Shown here piece by piece: positions 36,001 to 43,869 of a DNA stretch of 64,000 nt. The notes below the pieces were generated by a model. It was given only the letters and a program-made list of their open reading frames with translations. It was not told the origin of the DNA and searched no databases. The stretch spans positions 682,001 through 746,000 of the forward strand of contig NZ_JBGNFV010000001.1 of assembly GCF_041449215.1 (NCBI RefSeq). The letters run 5' to 3'. The translations under genes and the position numbers were made by a program. Source of the stretch: Roseivirga sp. BDSF3-8 (GTDB taxonomy: Bacteria > Bacteroidota > Bacteroidia > Cytophagales > Cyclobacteriaceae). How positions within the stretch are numbered: the stretch's first letter is position 1; every line of letters starts with the position of its first letter.

Positions 36001-38186
36001 TCTGTGATGACAATGGCGTGTTGGTGGATGCTCTGCCGGCCGGTCTGCCTGATGAGGGTCTGACTTACGGATGGTCCACAGGCGATTCTACGCGCACGGT
36101 GATCTTTGACCAGGTGGGCGATTACACCGTTACGGTGACTAACGAATTTGGCTGTGCTACCACGGTACCTGTAAGCATCTCTGAAGGGCGTCCGGAGGTT
36201 GAACTTCCTGAGGATCAGTTTGCCTGTCGCGGGACTGAGTTAGGCGTTATAGACTCGGGCATCAGCCCTAATGCTCCGGTTACGCTGCAGTGGTTTATAA
36301 ACGGAACACCGGCCGGAACCAGCCGCACTATCCAAATCAACGAAACGCTGGATGAAGCTACTTACAGATTAGAGGTAACTAATACACTGACATTCTGTAC
36401 GGTGTCAGATGAGGTAGTCATCAGGCTTTATGATGAGCCTGACCCTTCACTGGCATCTATTAATCCGGGTACCTGTGGCAATGCAGACGGCTCCATATTC
36501 ATCAATGCACCTACGGATGCAACGGCTACCTATGTTTATCAGTGGCTTGATGAGAACCGGACCGTAGTAGGAAATGACATGAACCTGCAGAATGTTGACC
36601 CGGGTAATTATACGCTGGTGGTGCAGAACCAGACAACTGGCTGTACCTCTCAGGATGTATTTACGCTGGAAGATGCTTCCCGTTCGCTGGATGTAAGCCT
36701 TGCTGTGAATAATTGCGTAGCTCAGGTAACAGTAGATAATATTACCGGGGCGTCTGCGGGAGCCGCAACTTACCGTGTGCTTGACGAAAATGGGCTTGAG
36801 ATGGCTACAGGTGGTTTTACAAACCTGCAGCCTGTCACTCCTGCTACGGTGGATGTGCCTGAGCTAACTGAGGGCAACTATCTATTTGAAATTAACCAGG
36901 GTGGCTGCTTCTTCTCTGATGATTTTGTTGTACCCGCGATCACCCGGCCAACGGCCTTTACTTATGAAACGCCTATCGATCTGTGTGAGCCTGGTCTGAT
37001 CTCCATTGAACGGCAAAACCCTAACCTTGCCGTACGCTGGGAAGAGGTAACCGGTCAGTTTGCCGATGGTGCCAGTCCGAATAATGCTAGTGTCGGGGTA
37101 CAGGGCAGCGGAACGTTCCGCGCGATTATCTCCGATCCTTCAGATCCTCTGGTTTGCGACACCACAGTTCTGATAGATGTAAACATTCTGGAGCCTCCTG
37201 TGCCGGACTTTACTGTAGAAGGCGATGAGTGCGAAGGGGAAATCAGGCTTATACCTTCTCCTGCTGGCAATTACACATATGAATGGACAATAAATGGCCA
37301 GGTAGAGTATGTGAACGAGCTGGTATTGAATGAGATTCGCCGGTATGATGTATCACTGAGGGTGATAGATAATGCATCGGGTTGTGATGCGGTAACGGAA
37401 GACAGACCTTTTAACATCAGGGAACCACTGGAGCTTGAACTGGACGCTCCTTATGCTAACTGTCCTAACGGAGAAGACGTAAGGATCGATGCTCTGATCA
37501 ATCGCGAGGTGGAGACGTATGACTGGACGGTAAACGGGGAGTCGGTAGCAGCGGACAGTGCTGTGCTTTTCTACCCGAGCGGACAAGGCAGATTGGCTAT
37601 TTCACTTACTATCACCACTGCTGATGGCTGTACGGCAACAAGCGAGCTGACACTGAGTGAGGCCCCCTTCACGCCGGTTACGCTTCCTGAGTCGGCAATC
37701 ATTTGCCCGCTTTCAGACAACCTGGAGGAGGCGCTGATCGAATTGGATCCGCAGGCATCTTTCCAATACTACGAGTGGTACCTTGACGGTGAACTGATCT
37801 CAAGGAATCAGGTATTGATCGCAGATACTGAAGGTACTTATACTTTTGTAGGAACGAACCTTTACAACTGCCCTACTACTTTGGAGGTAGATGTGATAGA
37901 AGATTGCAGCCCTGAAGTGGATGCACCTAATGCTTTCAGGCCGGGTGGTACCAACCGTGAATTCTTCGTATTCCCCCGGTATGTGAATGAGTTTGAGATC
38001 TATATTTATAACCGCTGGGGCGAATTGATCTTTTTCTCTGACAACCAGGATTTCCGCTGGGATGGCACATTTAACGGTAGCCTGGTGCCGGCAGGTACCT
38101 ACGCTTATGTAATCCGCTTTACGGGCATTCGCGAAGAATTCAATGAAGAACAACGGAAGAGGGGCAGCATTACCATAATCAGGTAA
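33012..38186 (+). CDS. Large type IX secretion cargo/adhesin with type B C-terminal sorting domain
   Basis: This is a 1,724-aa secreted protein. A signal peptide ends near residue 25 (TAMAQS). A propeller-like region occupies about 27-360, a PKD domain lies near 395-470 (YQVTLTADYGG), and a second, related propeller-like region is at about 545-895. A PKD domain follows at about 910-985 (LGDGTTSTDQQLTHTYDEAG), and then a series of Ig-like repeats rich in Cys and Asn. The end, VDAPNAFRPGGTNREFFVF onward with YNRWGELIFFS and NGSLVPAGTYAYVIRFTG (about 1638-1710), is the gliding-motility-associated type B sorting domain. It has its own strong terminator. The role is probably surface attachment or gliding; the ligand cannot be read from the sequence. 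Confidence 0.92.
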   Translation: MHRTFRYLFTLTLLGYLLVTETAMAQSLAGYRWYFGNSSQAIVFSQSDREALLIDGQYIPFGTGGSAVATNPITGSLLFYSDGEVVVDAGNTPMPNGGGLTGNAALNQGVAVAPVPGAGNETQYYVFYTDGTNLTYSIVDMAATGNASAGNLPSGDVTVKNQLLLAGVGETLLVVPNSDFTGSWLITQNGAGEYVVITIAETNNLAVQTYPLAGAPVNATTPAAHLALNSSGNRIAVAPRNGNTNIQLLTFNRTSGAVGYVRPVFNTGFTAANAENTAVYDVAFSPGGDFLYLSRTGESGTQANVYRMDLNNNSALPVALLENPVARSYGLQEAPDGNLYHLYRETGSGPYLTGRFSQLDSIADVVEYEEALFRRQDFAGSQFPSFLPTYRITAGLDFTFFDVCLGNETKFVAFSEPPAKEYRWEMISADGADTINVTNVQPRVEFPASGDYQVTLTADYGGTTQTVTKTVTIQETQLQVMLNDTTVCPGDVLTLDAGAMGTYIWNTGETTQTIEASEAGTYWVEVTDAAGCSAYDEMELRIYGDTTAISTLWHFGDQAGLDFNENPPVPLLNSAMTAPEGCSVIAGPNGEMLFYTDGETVWDQSDNVMANGTNIGGDAGSTMSSIIVPFPDDETLFYIFTTQAVESGGHLLKYSIVDIKANSALGEVVEKDVNLFTKVTEKVVAFDGNGGGTTILAHEFGTNNFLSYSLSAEGITGPEVFSEGSVHTSANPAGGQGYMTVSPNGDLLAVSIPGNNPAVELFRIDSTGALSDVISIDVPSDPVYGIGFSPGGAKMYVSVPGSGAIYEYFVDTIGPGDEAYINQSIEELANNPGTEYGAIQIGPDNRVYVAQNNSGTLSVIEPNEDEETASVLTEDDQDLGGRQSTLGLPNYVQNQQAGTGLPDFTASNTCRGQEVLFSATPSSDIDTFFWNLGDGTTSTDQQLTHTYDEAGTYLVTLVVDNRCLPLGYEPYNVDSFVVQKEIVIYEEPQLEDLEAVICDDNGVLVDALPAGLPDEGLTYGWSTGDSTRTVIFDQVGDYTVTVTNEFGCATTVPVSISEGRPEVELPEDQFACRGTELGVIDSGISPNAPVTLQWFINGTPAGTSRTIQINETLDEATYRLEVTNTLTFCTVSDEVVIRLYDEPDPSLASINPGTCGNADGSIFINAPTDATATYVYQWLDENRTVVGNDMNLQNVDPGNYTLVVQNQTTGCTSQDVFTLEDASRSLDVSLAVNNCVAQVTVDNITGASAGAATYRVLDENGLEMATGGFTNLQPVTPATVDVPELTEGNYLFEINQGGCFFSDDFVVPAITRPTAFTYETPIDLCEPGLISIERQNPNLAVRWEEVTGQFADGASPNNASVGVQGSGTFRAIISDPSDPLVCDTTVLIDVNILEPPVPDFTVEGDECEGEIRLIPSPAGNYTYEWTINGQVEYVNELVLNEIRRYDVSLRVIDNASGCDAVTEDRPFNIREPLELELDAPYANCPNGEDVRIDALINREVETYDWTVNGESVAADSAVLFYPSGQGRLAISLTITTADGCTATSELTLSEAPFTPVTLPESAIICPLSDNLEEALIELDPQASFQYYEWYLDGELISRNQVLIADTEGTYTFVGTNLYNCPTTLEVDVIEDCSPEVDAPNAFRPGGTNREFFVFPRYVNEFEIYIYNRWGELIFFSDNQDFRWDGTFNGSLVPAGTYAYVIRFTGIREEFNEEQRKRGSITIIR

Positions 38187-38208
38187 TTGTGCTTCAATTA
38201 ATACATCA

Positions 38209-38245
38209 AAGGCCGCCTGCTTTTCAGCAGGCGGCCTTATTTTTT
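38209..38245 (+). terminator. Strong terminator after the type IX cargo gene
   Basis: AAGGCCGCCTGC pairs perfectly over 12 bp with GCAGGCGGCCTT across a 6-nt loop. ATTTTTT follows. Confidence 0.9.
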
Positions 38246-38327
38246 ACCCTGATCAATAAGGTATCCAAATTGCAGGAATCATCTTTCACCGGTTGAAGGT
38301 GGAAGCATGACTCTTCCTGAATAAATA

Positions 38328-38357
38328 AAAAAAACAGGCTGCCCTTCGAGACAGCCT
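38328..38357 (-). terminator. Terminator for the small secreted protein gene
   Basis: Read on the minus strand, AGGCTG...CAGCCT forms a 6-bp stem and is followed by a run of eight T. It carries the sequence AGGCTGTCTC, which also makes up the IS ends 0.9-2.6 kb to the right. Confidence 0.65.
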
Positions 38358-38386
38358 AGTTATTGTATTGTTATCCTTAAGACAAA

Positions 38387-38707
38387 TTAATAATATGGAT
38401 TAGATACTTGCTGGAATTCCGTGATCTGCCACTGCGTACAATTAGGATTCACATAGGGCCAGGCCACTCTTGAAATGTAAAAGGTAGACCCAATCCGCAA
38501 ATACATTTCTTCCGGCTGCGAAACTACCCAGATTTGCTCTCCGGTATTTAGATTTCTGAAAACAAGTCCGCAGGAGCCCCATCCGTCATAACGAACATAT
38601 TCCGTAGGGTAAAATTTACGTTCTTCAACAGTTTTTTCTTTTTCAACAAAAGAGAAGTTAGCCGCTACAAAAAGCAGCGCCGCAACTAAGAACAGTTTAG
38701 TTTTCAT
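38387..38707 (-). CDS. Small secreted protein, unknown function
   Basis: The 106-aa product has a signal peptide (MKTKLFLVAALLFVAANFSF) and a mature part of about 85 residues with two cysteines (GSCGLV and NPNCTQ), which could form a disulphide. YDGWGSCGLVFRNLNTGEQIW is the most distinctive segment. I do not recognise the family. The gene stands alone with its own terminator, between a type IX cargo gene and an IS-rich patch. Confidence 0.65.
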   Translation of the reverse strand: MKTKLFLVAALLFVAANFSFVEKEKTVEERKFYPTEYVRYDGWGSCGLVFRNLNTGEQIWVVSQPEEMYLRIGSTFYISRVAWPYVNPNCTQWQITEFQQVSNPYY

Positions 38708-39011
38708 AAGTATAAAAATTAATTGGTTACACGCTGGTAGAGTTGTTGCGAAATACAGCGAAGAGTAATATTAAATATAAGCAATTAGATGATTGAGAGG
38801 CGGCACTTGAAACAGTAGCCTATGTGCTTTGATACATATACCCTTTAACCTCAGCCAGACAATAGCCCTCTAGACAGGATTAAAAACCAAAAGTCTACTA
38901 TACACCGTTCCTTCCCCCTTGGGGAAACAGAGCGGCATCCCGCTGGACGGCATTCGACTGGGCTCGCATTCGAGAAAAACCTAAACACTACCAGCACCTA
39001 AAAAAATAAAT

Positions 39012-39027
39012 AGGCTGTCTCAAAAGT
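39012..39027 (+). repeat. Solo IS-end-like sequence
   Basis: AGGCTGTCTCAAAAGT is identical to positions 39207-39222, the left end of the IS1182-type element, in the same orientation. It is not followed by transposase sequence, so it may be a deletion remnant or an independent end. Confidence 0.55.
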
Positions 39028-39093
39028 AGAAAGGCCTTTTTCACACCAAACAATAATTGGAGAATTACTTCAAACACTCTGCATAGCGAAGTC

Positions 39094-39153
39094 GGACGCG
39101 ACCCGGTCAGGCACGACCCGGTCAGGCGCGACCCGGTCGAACGCGACCCGGTA
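39094..39153. repeat. 15-bp tandem repeat, four copies
   Basis: Four copies of a 15-mer with core CGACCCGGT: GGACGCGACCCGGTC, AGGCACGACCCGGTC, AGGCGCGACCCGGTC and GAACGCGACCCGGTA. The block is much more GC-rich than the surrounding DNA. Confidence 0.85.
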
Positions 39154-39205
39154 CCACCTCGCGGTAGTTTACCAAATACAAATTTACATTTTGAATAAAA
39201 AGAAA

Positions 39206-40941
39206 GAGGCTGTCTCAAAAGTGTTGAGGCAGCCTTTACTTTTTTCTTTCCAGGCTCATCTGCTGTAAATGCTATTGATGATCTGTTTTCTTTTGGCGAA
39301 GAAAACAGGCTCTCTATGAAGCCTTTTTGAGCAGGTTATGTGCAATAGCCAGTAGTCCGGCTTCTATTTCGACTTTCTCTGTTCCCCGCATCATAAATCT
39401 GCGGAAGCCCCGGTTGTGTTTGATGGCTGCGAACACAGTTTCTACATCTGCCGGTCGCTGCTTGCGATGAGCTATTCCCTGGTCACTCATAAGCATATCC
39501 CGCACTTTTTGCTTGTGAGTTCTAAGGTTATGATTGATCTCAACTATCCGGTTGCCTTTTGCTTTAAAACAACCGCTCCTTAATGGACACTCCAGGCAGT
39601 TTCTGGCCTGATATTGTGCATAAGTTTGTTCATAACCCGACTTAGTTTTTGTTTTTCGCTTTCCTATATGATCCATTGGCTGGCCTGCCGGGCAATAGAC
39701 CTTATCCTGCTCTTCGTTGTAATGCAGGTTCTGAGATTTAGATATGTCTTGCTTCCATTTTCTGGTTTGCTCCTTATGGAAGTAATTATACTTTACATAG
39801 GCCTTCTCTACTTTATCTTTCAGATAGTCATAGTTCTCTTCGCTACCATATCCTGCATCAGCGCATATAGTGTCAGGCAGGGTGTTATATAACTGCTGAT
39901 AGTTCTTAAGATGGGGTTGTAACGTTAGGGTGTCGGTAGGATTTTGATGGATCGTGTAGTTTACCAAGTATTGATTGGAGGTGCTGATCTGAAGGTTATA
40001 GCCCGGCTTGAGCTGTCCATTTCGCATATGGTCTTCCTTCATCATCATAAAGGTTGCATCGTGGTCAGTCTTTGAATAGCTGTTTCGTTGTCCCAGTATA
40101 GCTTGCTTCTGCTGGTATTCAGCCAGCTTCCCAGGCCAGTTTTTTCGTGCATAGGTAAGCTTCTGCCTCTTCCCTTTTGCTATCTTCTTGCCCGTGAGTG
40201 CCTGGTCAATCCTATCAATAGTATCACTAACCTTTCGAGCATCGATTTTGCTAAAATCAGGCTTTTCCTGATATAACTCGTCTTCTGCCACCCGCTGGGT
40301 ATAGTCCCACAACTCTTCAAGCTGTTGGCTTATCTTTTCGGTATTGGTCTTAATAGACCTGCCCCACACAAACGTGTAGCGATTAGCCTGGGCTTCTATC
40401 TTGGTGCCGTCGGTGTAAACTGTCTTTAAGTCCAGTAGGCCCTCATCAACTAAGAACATTACAATCTGAGCAAAGATCACCTTCAGGCTATCTTTCAACC
40501 GATCGCATCGAAAACGGGCAATAGTGTTATGGTCAGGCTTGTTCATACCTGCCAACCACATGAAGTGAACGTTTTGACCAATAGCTGCCTCCAACTTGCG
40601 GGTAGAGTAGATATTACTCATATACCCGTAAATCAATATTTTAAGCAGCATCCTTGGATGATATACTGATGTACCGCCAGGCTTATAACCAGTCAATAGA
40701 GGGGCAATATCAAGACGATCGACCACTTCGTTGACCACCCGAACTGGATGGTCTGCCTCTATTAACTCCTCCAGGCTCGGAGGTAAAAGCATAATTTGCT
40801 TGGGGTTGTAGTCTTTAAAAACTATCTTTTCGCTTATTGACACAACTCAAGATATCACATCTTGGAAAGCGGGGGTAGTAATGCCCTCGCTTTTTTTATG
40901 GCCAACTCCAAAAAAAAGAGGCTGTCTTTTGAGACAGCCTC
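39206..40941 (-). mobile_element. IS1182-type insertion sequence
   Basis: The transposase is framed by 16-bp perfect terminal inverted repeats GAGGCTGTCTCAAAAG (39206-39221, and the complement at 40926-40941), extendable to 18 bp with AA. No clear target-site duplication is seen. Both ends fold into hairpins followed by T-rich runs when read on the minus strand. The element is 1.74 kb with one intact gene, so it may be active. It inserted 39 bp beyond the stop of the desaturase gene. Confidence 0.85.
39314..40843 (-). CDS. IS1182 family transposase
   Basis: This DDE transposase is 509 aa. The N-terminal DUF772-type region includes HPVRVVNEVVDRLD and GTSVYHPRMLLKILIYGYM near residues 60-76. 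The first catalytic Asp is in TVYTDGTKIEAQAN near 145 and the second in TICADAGYGSEENYDY near 326. ADVETVFAAIKHNRGFRRF near 473 carries the catalytic Glu region. The frame is intact from ATG 40843, with no frameshift. It is framed by inverted repeats at 39206 and 40941. Confidence 0.92.
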   Translation of the reverse strand: MSISEKIVFKDYNPKQIMLLPPSLEELIEADHPVRVVNEVVDRLDIAPLLTGYKPGGTSVYHPRMLLKILIYGYMSNIYSTRKLEAAIGQNVHFMWLAGMNKPDHNTIARFRCDRLKDSLKVIFAQIVMFLVDEGLLDLKTVYTDGTKIEAQANRYTFVWGRSIKTNTEKISQQLEELWDYTQRVAEDELYQEKPDFSKIDARKVSDTIDRIDQALTGKKIAKGKRQKLTYARKNWPGKLAEYQQKQAILGQRNSYSKTDHDATFMMMKEDHMRNGQLKPGYNLQISTSNQYLVNYTIHQNPTDTLTLQPHLKNYQQLYNTLPDTICADAGYGSEENYDYLKDKVEKAYVKYNYFHKEQTRKWKQDISKSQNLHYNEEQDKVYCPAGQPMDHIGKRKTKTKSGYEQTYAQYQARNCLECPLRSGCFKAKGNRIVEINHNLRTHKQKVRDMLMSDQGIAHRKQRPADVETVFAAIKHNRGFRRFMMRGTEKVEIEAGLLAIAHNLLKKAS

Positions 40942-40944
40942 TTA
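40910..40944 (-). terminator. IS-end hairpin acting as terminator for the biosynthetic operon
   Basis: On the minus strand, AAGAGGCTGTC pairs perfectly with GACAGCCTCTT over a 6-nt loop and runs straight into a long T-tract. It lies 36 bp past the desaturase stop and is made from the IS right end. Confidence 0.85.
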
Positions 40945-40980
40945 TATATTAAGACCTAGTTCAATTGCCAGTAAACGACA

Positions 40981-42066
40981 TCATGAAACCTTTACGGCTT
41001 TTGGTGGCTTGGATAATCGCTTCAGGTAGGCGAAGTGTGATTTGATAGCCCCGGCGAGGGAATGCTTACGATAGGTAAGTCCGTAGTCCTTTACCGTCTC
41101 TTCTATCATACGGGTAACCGGAATGTAGTGGGTATGACAGAGGTTAGGGAAAAGATGGTGGGCGGTGTGGGTATTAAACCCGCCAAAATACCAAAGAGCC
41201 AGTTTGCTATAGGGAGCAAAGTCTATTGTAGCCTCCAGCTCATGGTTTTTGCGGCTATTGGTTATGTAGCCATCTTCGTTAGGCTGGGGGAACACTGACT
41301 CATTGATCTGGTGATTAAGCACCCCTACCATAGCCAATGCCAGTCCGCTGATCATGTGCACTAAGAAAAAGCCCATAACCACCCAGTACCATGCTACATT
41401 TACCACCATCAGGGGTAATACAAGCATAAAGAAGAGGTAGCTGAGTTTTTGTAAATAGAGCTTAGCCATCTCTCCCTTAGAGTGCTCTATAGGCGAATTG
41501 CCCATGCGGCTACGCTTAAAGAGTACAAAGTCTATGGAAAAGATGAGGAAGATGGAGAACAGGGAATAGATCAAGGGCGCATAATACACCTGGTACTTGT
41601 GCATCTTCTCGTATGGCTGGTTTTCAGACAGGCGCAGTACACTGTATTCCTCAATAATGATATCATACCCCTCCACACTGGTAAATAGGTGGTGTACCTT
41701 GAGGTGCAAAATGCGGTTGATGTAGGCATTAAGTCCGGCAAAATTGAGGAAGTATGCCAGAAAGCGGTTCACGCTCTTCTTTTTGCTGTAGGTATGGTGC
41801 AGGGCATCATGACCTATGTTTATAAAGAACAGCGGGTGCATCAGGCCCATAATCACGCAGTACAGTATGCCGGTAAATGCATTGAAGCTGCTGGTGATGA
41901 GGAGGCCGTACATGGCCAGGTAGGTTACGGTAATGAAAATAGTCTTCAGCACCATGCCCGTATCGGCGTAGCGGCTGAGCTTATTTTCCTTAAAGTACTT
42001 ATCTACCTTATGGGTCAGCTCATTGTAGAAGTCTGAGTTGTTCCCTTCAAGAAATTGCAGTTTCAT
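40981..42066 (-). CDS. Membrane fatty acid desaturase
   Basis: This diiron membrane desaturase has three His boxes: HDALHH near residue 87, HLKVHHLF near 122 and HTAHHLFPNLCHTHY near 308. Hydrophobic segments lie between them. Length 361 aa. Its start overlaps the carbamoyltransferase stop by 20 bp, and it is the last gene of the PKS-NRPS operon. It probably desaturates or hydroxylates the acyl chain of the product or its precursor; a general lipid desaturase is the alternative. Confidence 0.85.
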   Translation of the reverse strand: MKLQFLEGNNSDFYNELTHKVDKYFKENKLSRYADTGMVLKTIFITVTYLAMYGLLITSSFNAFTGILYCVIMGLMHPLFFINIGHDALHHTYSKKKSVNRFLAYFLNFAGLNAYINRILHLKVHHLFTSVEGYDIIIEEYSVLRLSENQPYEKMHKYQVYYAPLIYSLFSIFLIFSIDFVLFKRSRMGNSPIEHSKGEMAKLYLQKLSYLFFMLVLPLMVVNVAWYWVVMGFFLVHMISGLALAMVGVLNHQINESVFPQPNEDGYITNSRKNHELEATIDFAPYSKLALWYFGGFNTHTAHHLFPNLCHTHYIPVTRMIEETVKDYGLTYRKHSLAGAIKSHFAYLKRLSKPPKAVKVS

Positions 42067-43855
42067 AGGTCTCTTTATTCGTTAGTTCTTGTTCGATAGG
42101 TGTTTTTTCAAAGAGGTAATCATTTACCACCAGCACATCCAGACCGGAGTTAAAGAATACCATCAATGCATCATTGAAGCTGTGTACAATGGGTTTGCCC
42201 ATAACGTTAAAGCTGGTATTGAGCAGTACAGGCACGCCGGTAATTTCACGGAAGGCATCAATCAGGGCATGGTACCGTGGGTTCCAGTCCTTTTTTACAG
42301 ACTGCAGGCGGCCGGAGCGGTTTTCGTGCACCACAGCCGGCACTTTATCTCTTACCTCAGGGCGAAAGTCGAGGGTACGCTCCATATAGGGAGTGTCCTG
42401 GTATTGCTCAAAGTATTCCTCTCCGTACTCTTCGAGGATGGAGGGGGCAAAAGGCCTGAATTCTTCGCGGAACTTGACACGGCTGTTAATCTTGTCCTTC
42501 ATGTCCTTTGAGCGCGGATCAGCCAGGATGGAGCGGTTTCCTAAGGCCCGGGGGCCAAATTCACTACGGCCTTGCACCCACCCTACCAGCTTGCCTTCAG
42601 CCAGCAACTTAGCTGTCTCCTGGGCAACAGTCCCGGGCAGGTGCCGGTAACTGGTAAAGCCACTGAACTTGAGAAAGCCTTCTATCTCCTCATCCTTAAT
42701 AACAGACCCCAGGTAAGGTGTCAGTTTTTTGCCTGTATCAGTTTTCGCCTCTGGGTTATCATTATAGTAGGCCAGCCAGGCGGCACCCAGGGAGTTACCA
42801 TCGTCGCCGGGAGCAGAAGGAATATAGACATTTTTAAAGCCGGTTTCGGCTGCGATCTTGCCGTTGTAGGCTGAATTGAGTGCACAGCCGCCGGTATAGA
42901 CCAGGTTATCCGAAAGCCCCAGCTTATGGAAGTTGCCAATAAGCTCCGTCATGTACTCGGTAAAGAGCAACTGGCCGGTGTAGGCAAGGTTAGCCCTCAA
43001 CTGAAAGTCATTGCCTGAATCCTTGATGCGGCGGGCGATCTCGTCTATCGTTTCCAAAACCTTAGCGGGCTTGGTCTTAAATTTGATCTTTAAGCCTTTG
43101 ATGGTGAAAATGCTGCCTAGCTGGTCGTAGAACATCTCGTCCTTTTTACCATAAGGCGCCATTCCCATCACCTTCCACTCCTCTCCTCTTATAGGATCAA
43201 ACCCACAAAGCTCTGTAAGGGTGAGGTAGAAATAGCCCATGCTCTCAAAGCCCTTGTTATGGCCGAGCTGCTTTAATTTACCGTTCTGGTAGTGGAAGTA
43301 GGACAATGCTCCCATCTCACCGGTACCATCCATTACGAGGCAGAGCGCCTCATCCATGCCAGAGCCGTAGCAGGCGAGGGCGGCATGTGTTTCGTGATGG
43401 TTAAACCGGTGCCAGGTGATGTCGTGATTATTGTACTTTACCCGCAGGTTTCGCTCAATGCTGGTGCCGGATTGAATATTGCTGGCCAGTTGTTTTTTAA
43501 AAAACCATACCTGGCTGGAATCCGGGAGCATAGACTGCATGATGGCCCGGAATACTGTTTTGGAGAAGCCTTTCGGTTGTTTTTTAAACAAGCCGATTGA
43601 GTTGAGCACCTTAAGTGAGGTCAGGTGGGTTTTGCTCCATGTGGTGGCAATATGAAACTCCGCATTTGTGTCGCAGTACTCTTTCAGTAGCTCTTCAACG
43701 CGAATAACGGGATCGGCAGGACAGCCCAAGGCACGCTTAAACTGCAGGTAGCGCTCGGTGGCTTCGGCAAAAACTACCTGCCCCTGCTCATCCACAATGC
43801 TGATGGAGGGGTCATGAAAGGTAGTCCCTACGCCGATATAATACTTCTTTTTCAT
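42047..43855 (-). CDS. Carbamoyltransferase (NodU/CmcH/TobZ family)
   Basis: O-carbamoyltransferases of this family move the carbamoyl group from carbamoyl phosphate to a hydroxyl via an adenylate. The N-terminal Kae1-like domain has GVGTTFHDPSISIVDE near residue 8 and NHHETHAALACYGSGM near 157, with VMDGTGEMGALSYF after it. The C-terminal domain has GRSEFGPRALGNRSILADPR near 430. The frame opens at 43921, inside the upstream gene, but ATG 43855 gives MKKKYYIGVG, a normal start 15 bp after the MutS-like stop. About 602 aa. Probably a tailoring enzyme that carbamoylates the PKS-NRPS product. Confidence 0.9.
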   Translation of the reverse strand: MKKKYYIGVGTTFHDPSISIVDEQGQVVFAEATERYLQFKRALGCPADPVIRVEELLKEYCDTNAEFHIATTWSKTHLTSLKVLNSIGLFKKQPKGFSKTVFRAIMQSMLPDSSQVWFFKKQLASNIQSGTSIERNLRVKYNNHDITWHRFNHHETHAALACYGSGMDEALCLVMDGTGEMGALSYFHYQNGKLKQLGHNKGFESMGYFYLTLTELCGFDPIRGEEWKVMGMAPYGKKDEMFYDQLGSIFTIKGLKIKFKTKPAKVLETIDEIARRIKDSGNDFQLRANLAYTGQLLFTEYMTELIGNFHKLGLSDNLVYTGGCALNSAYNGKIAAETGFKNVYIPSAPGDDGNSLGAAWLAYYNDNPEAKTDTGKKLTPYLGSVIKDEEIEGFLKFSGFTSYRHLPGTVAQETAKLLAEGKLVGWVQGRSEFGPRALGNRSILADPRSKDMKDKINSRVKFREEFRPFAPSILEEYGEEYFEQYQDTPYMERTLDFRPEVRDKVPAVVHENRSGRLQSVKKDWNPRYHALIDAFREITGVPVLLNTSFNVMGKPIVHSFNDALMVFFNSGLDVLVVNDYLFEKTPIEQELTNKETYETAIS

Positions 43856-43869
43856 AGGTAGGGGGTGGT

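Larger units (their letters stand above)
38708..39205. other. Gene-poor accessory patch
   Basis: I see no credible gene in this 500-bp stretch. It holds the upstream region of the small secreted protein gene, a solo IS-end-like sequence at 39012-39027 and a 15-bp tandem repeat at 39094-39153. A minus-strand frame at 38988-39218 only translates these repeats. Confidence 0.6.

Noticed and set aside
38880-39160. Thought the repeat block could be a CRISPR array or an attachment site
   Set aside because: Units are 15 bp without spacers, no cas genes are near, and no integrase or tRNA is present.
38988-39218. Minus-strand 76-aa frame with repeated TGSR units
   Set aside because: It only translates the 15-bp tandem repeat and IS-end sequence; not a plausible protein.
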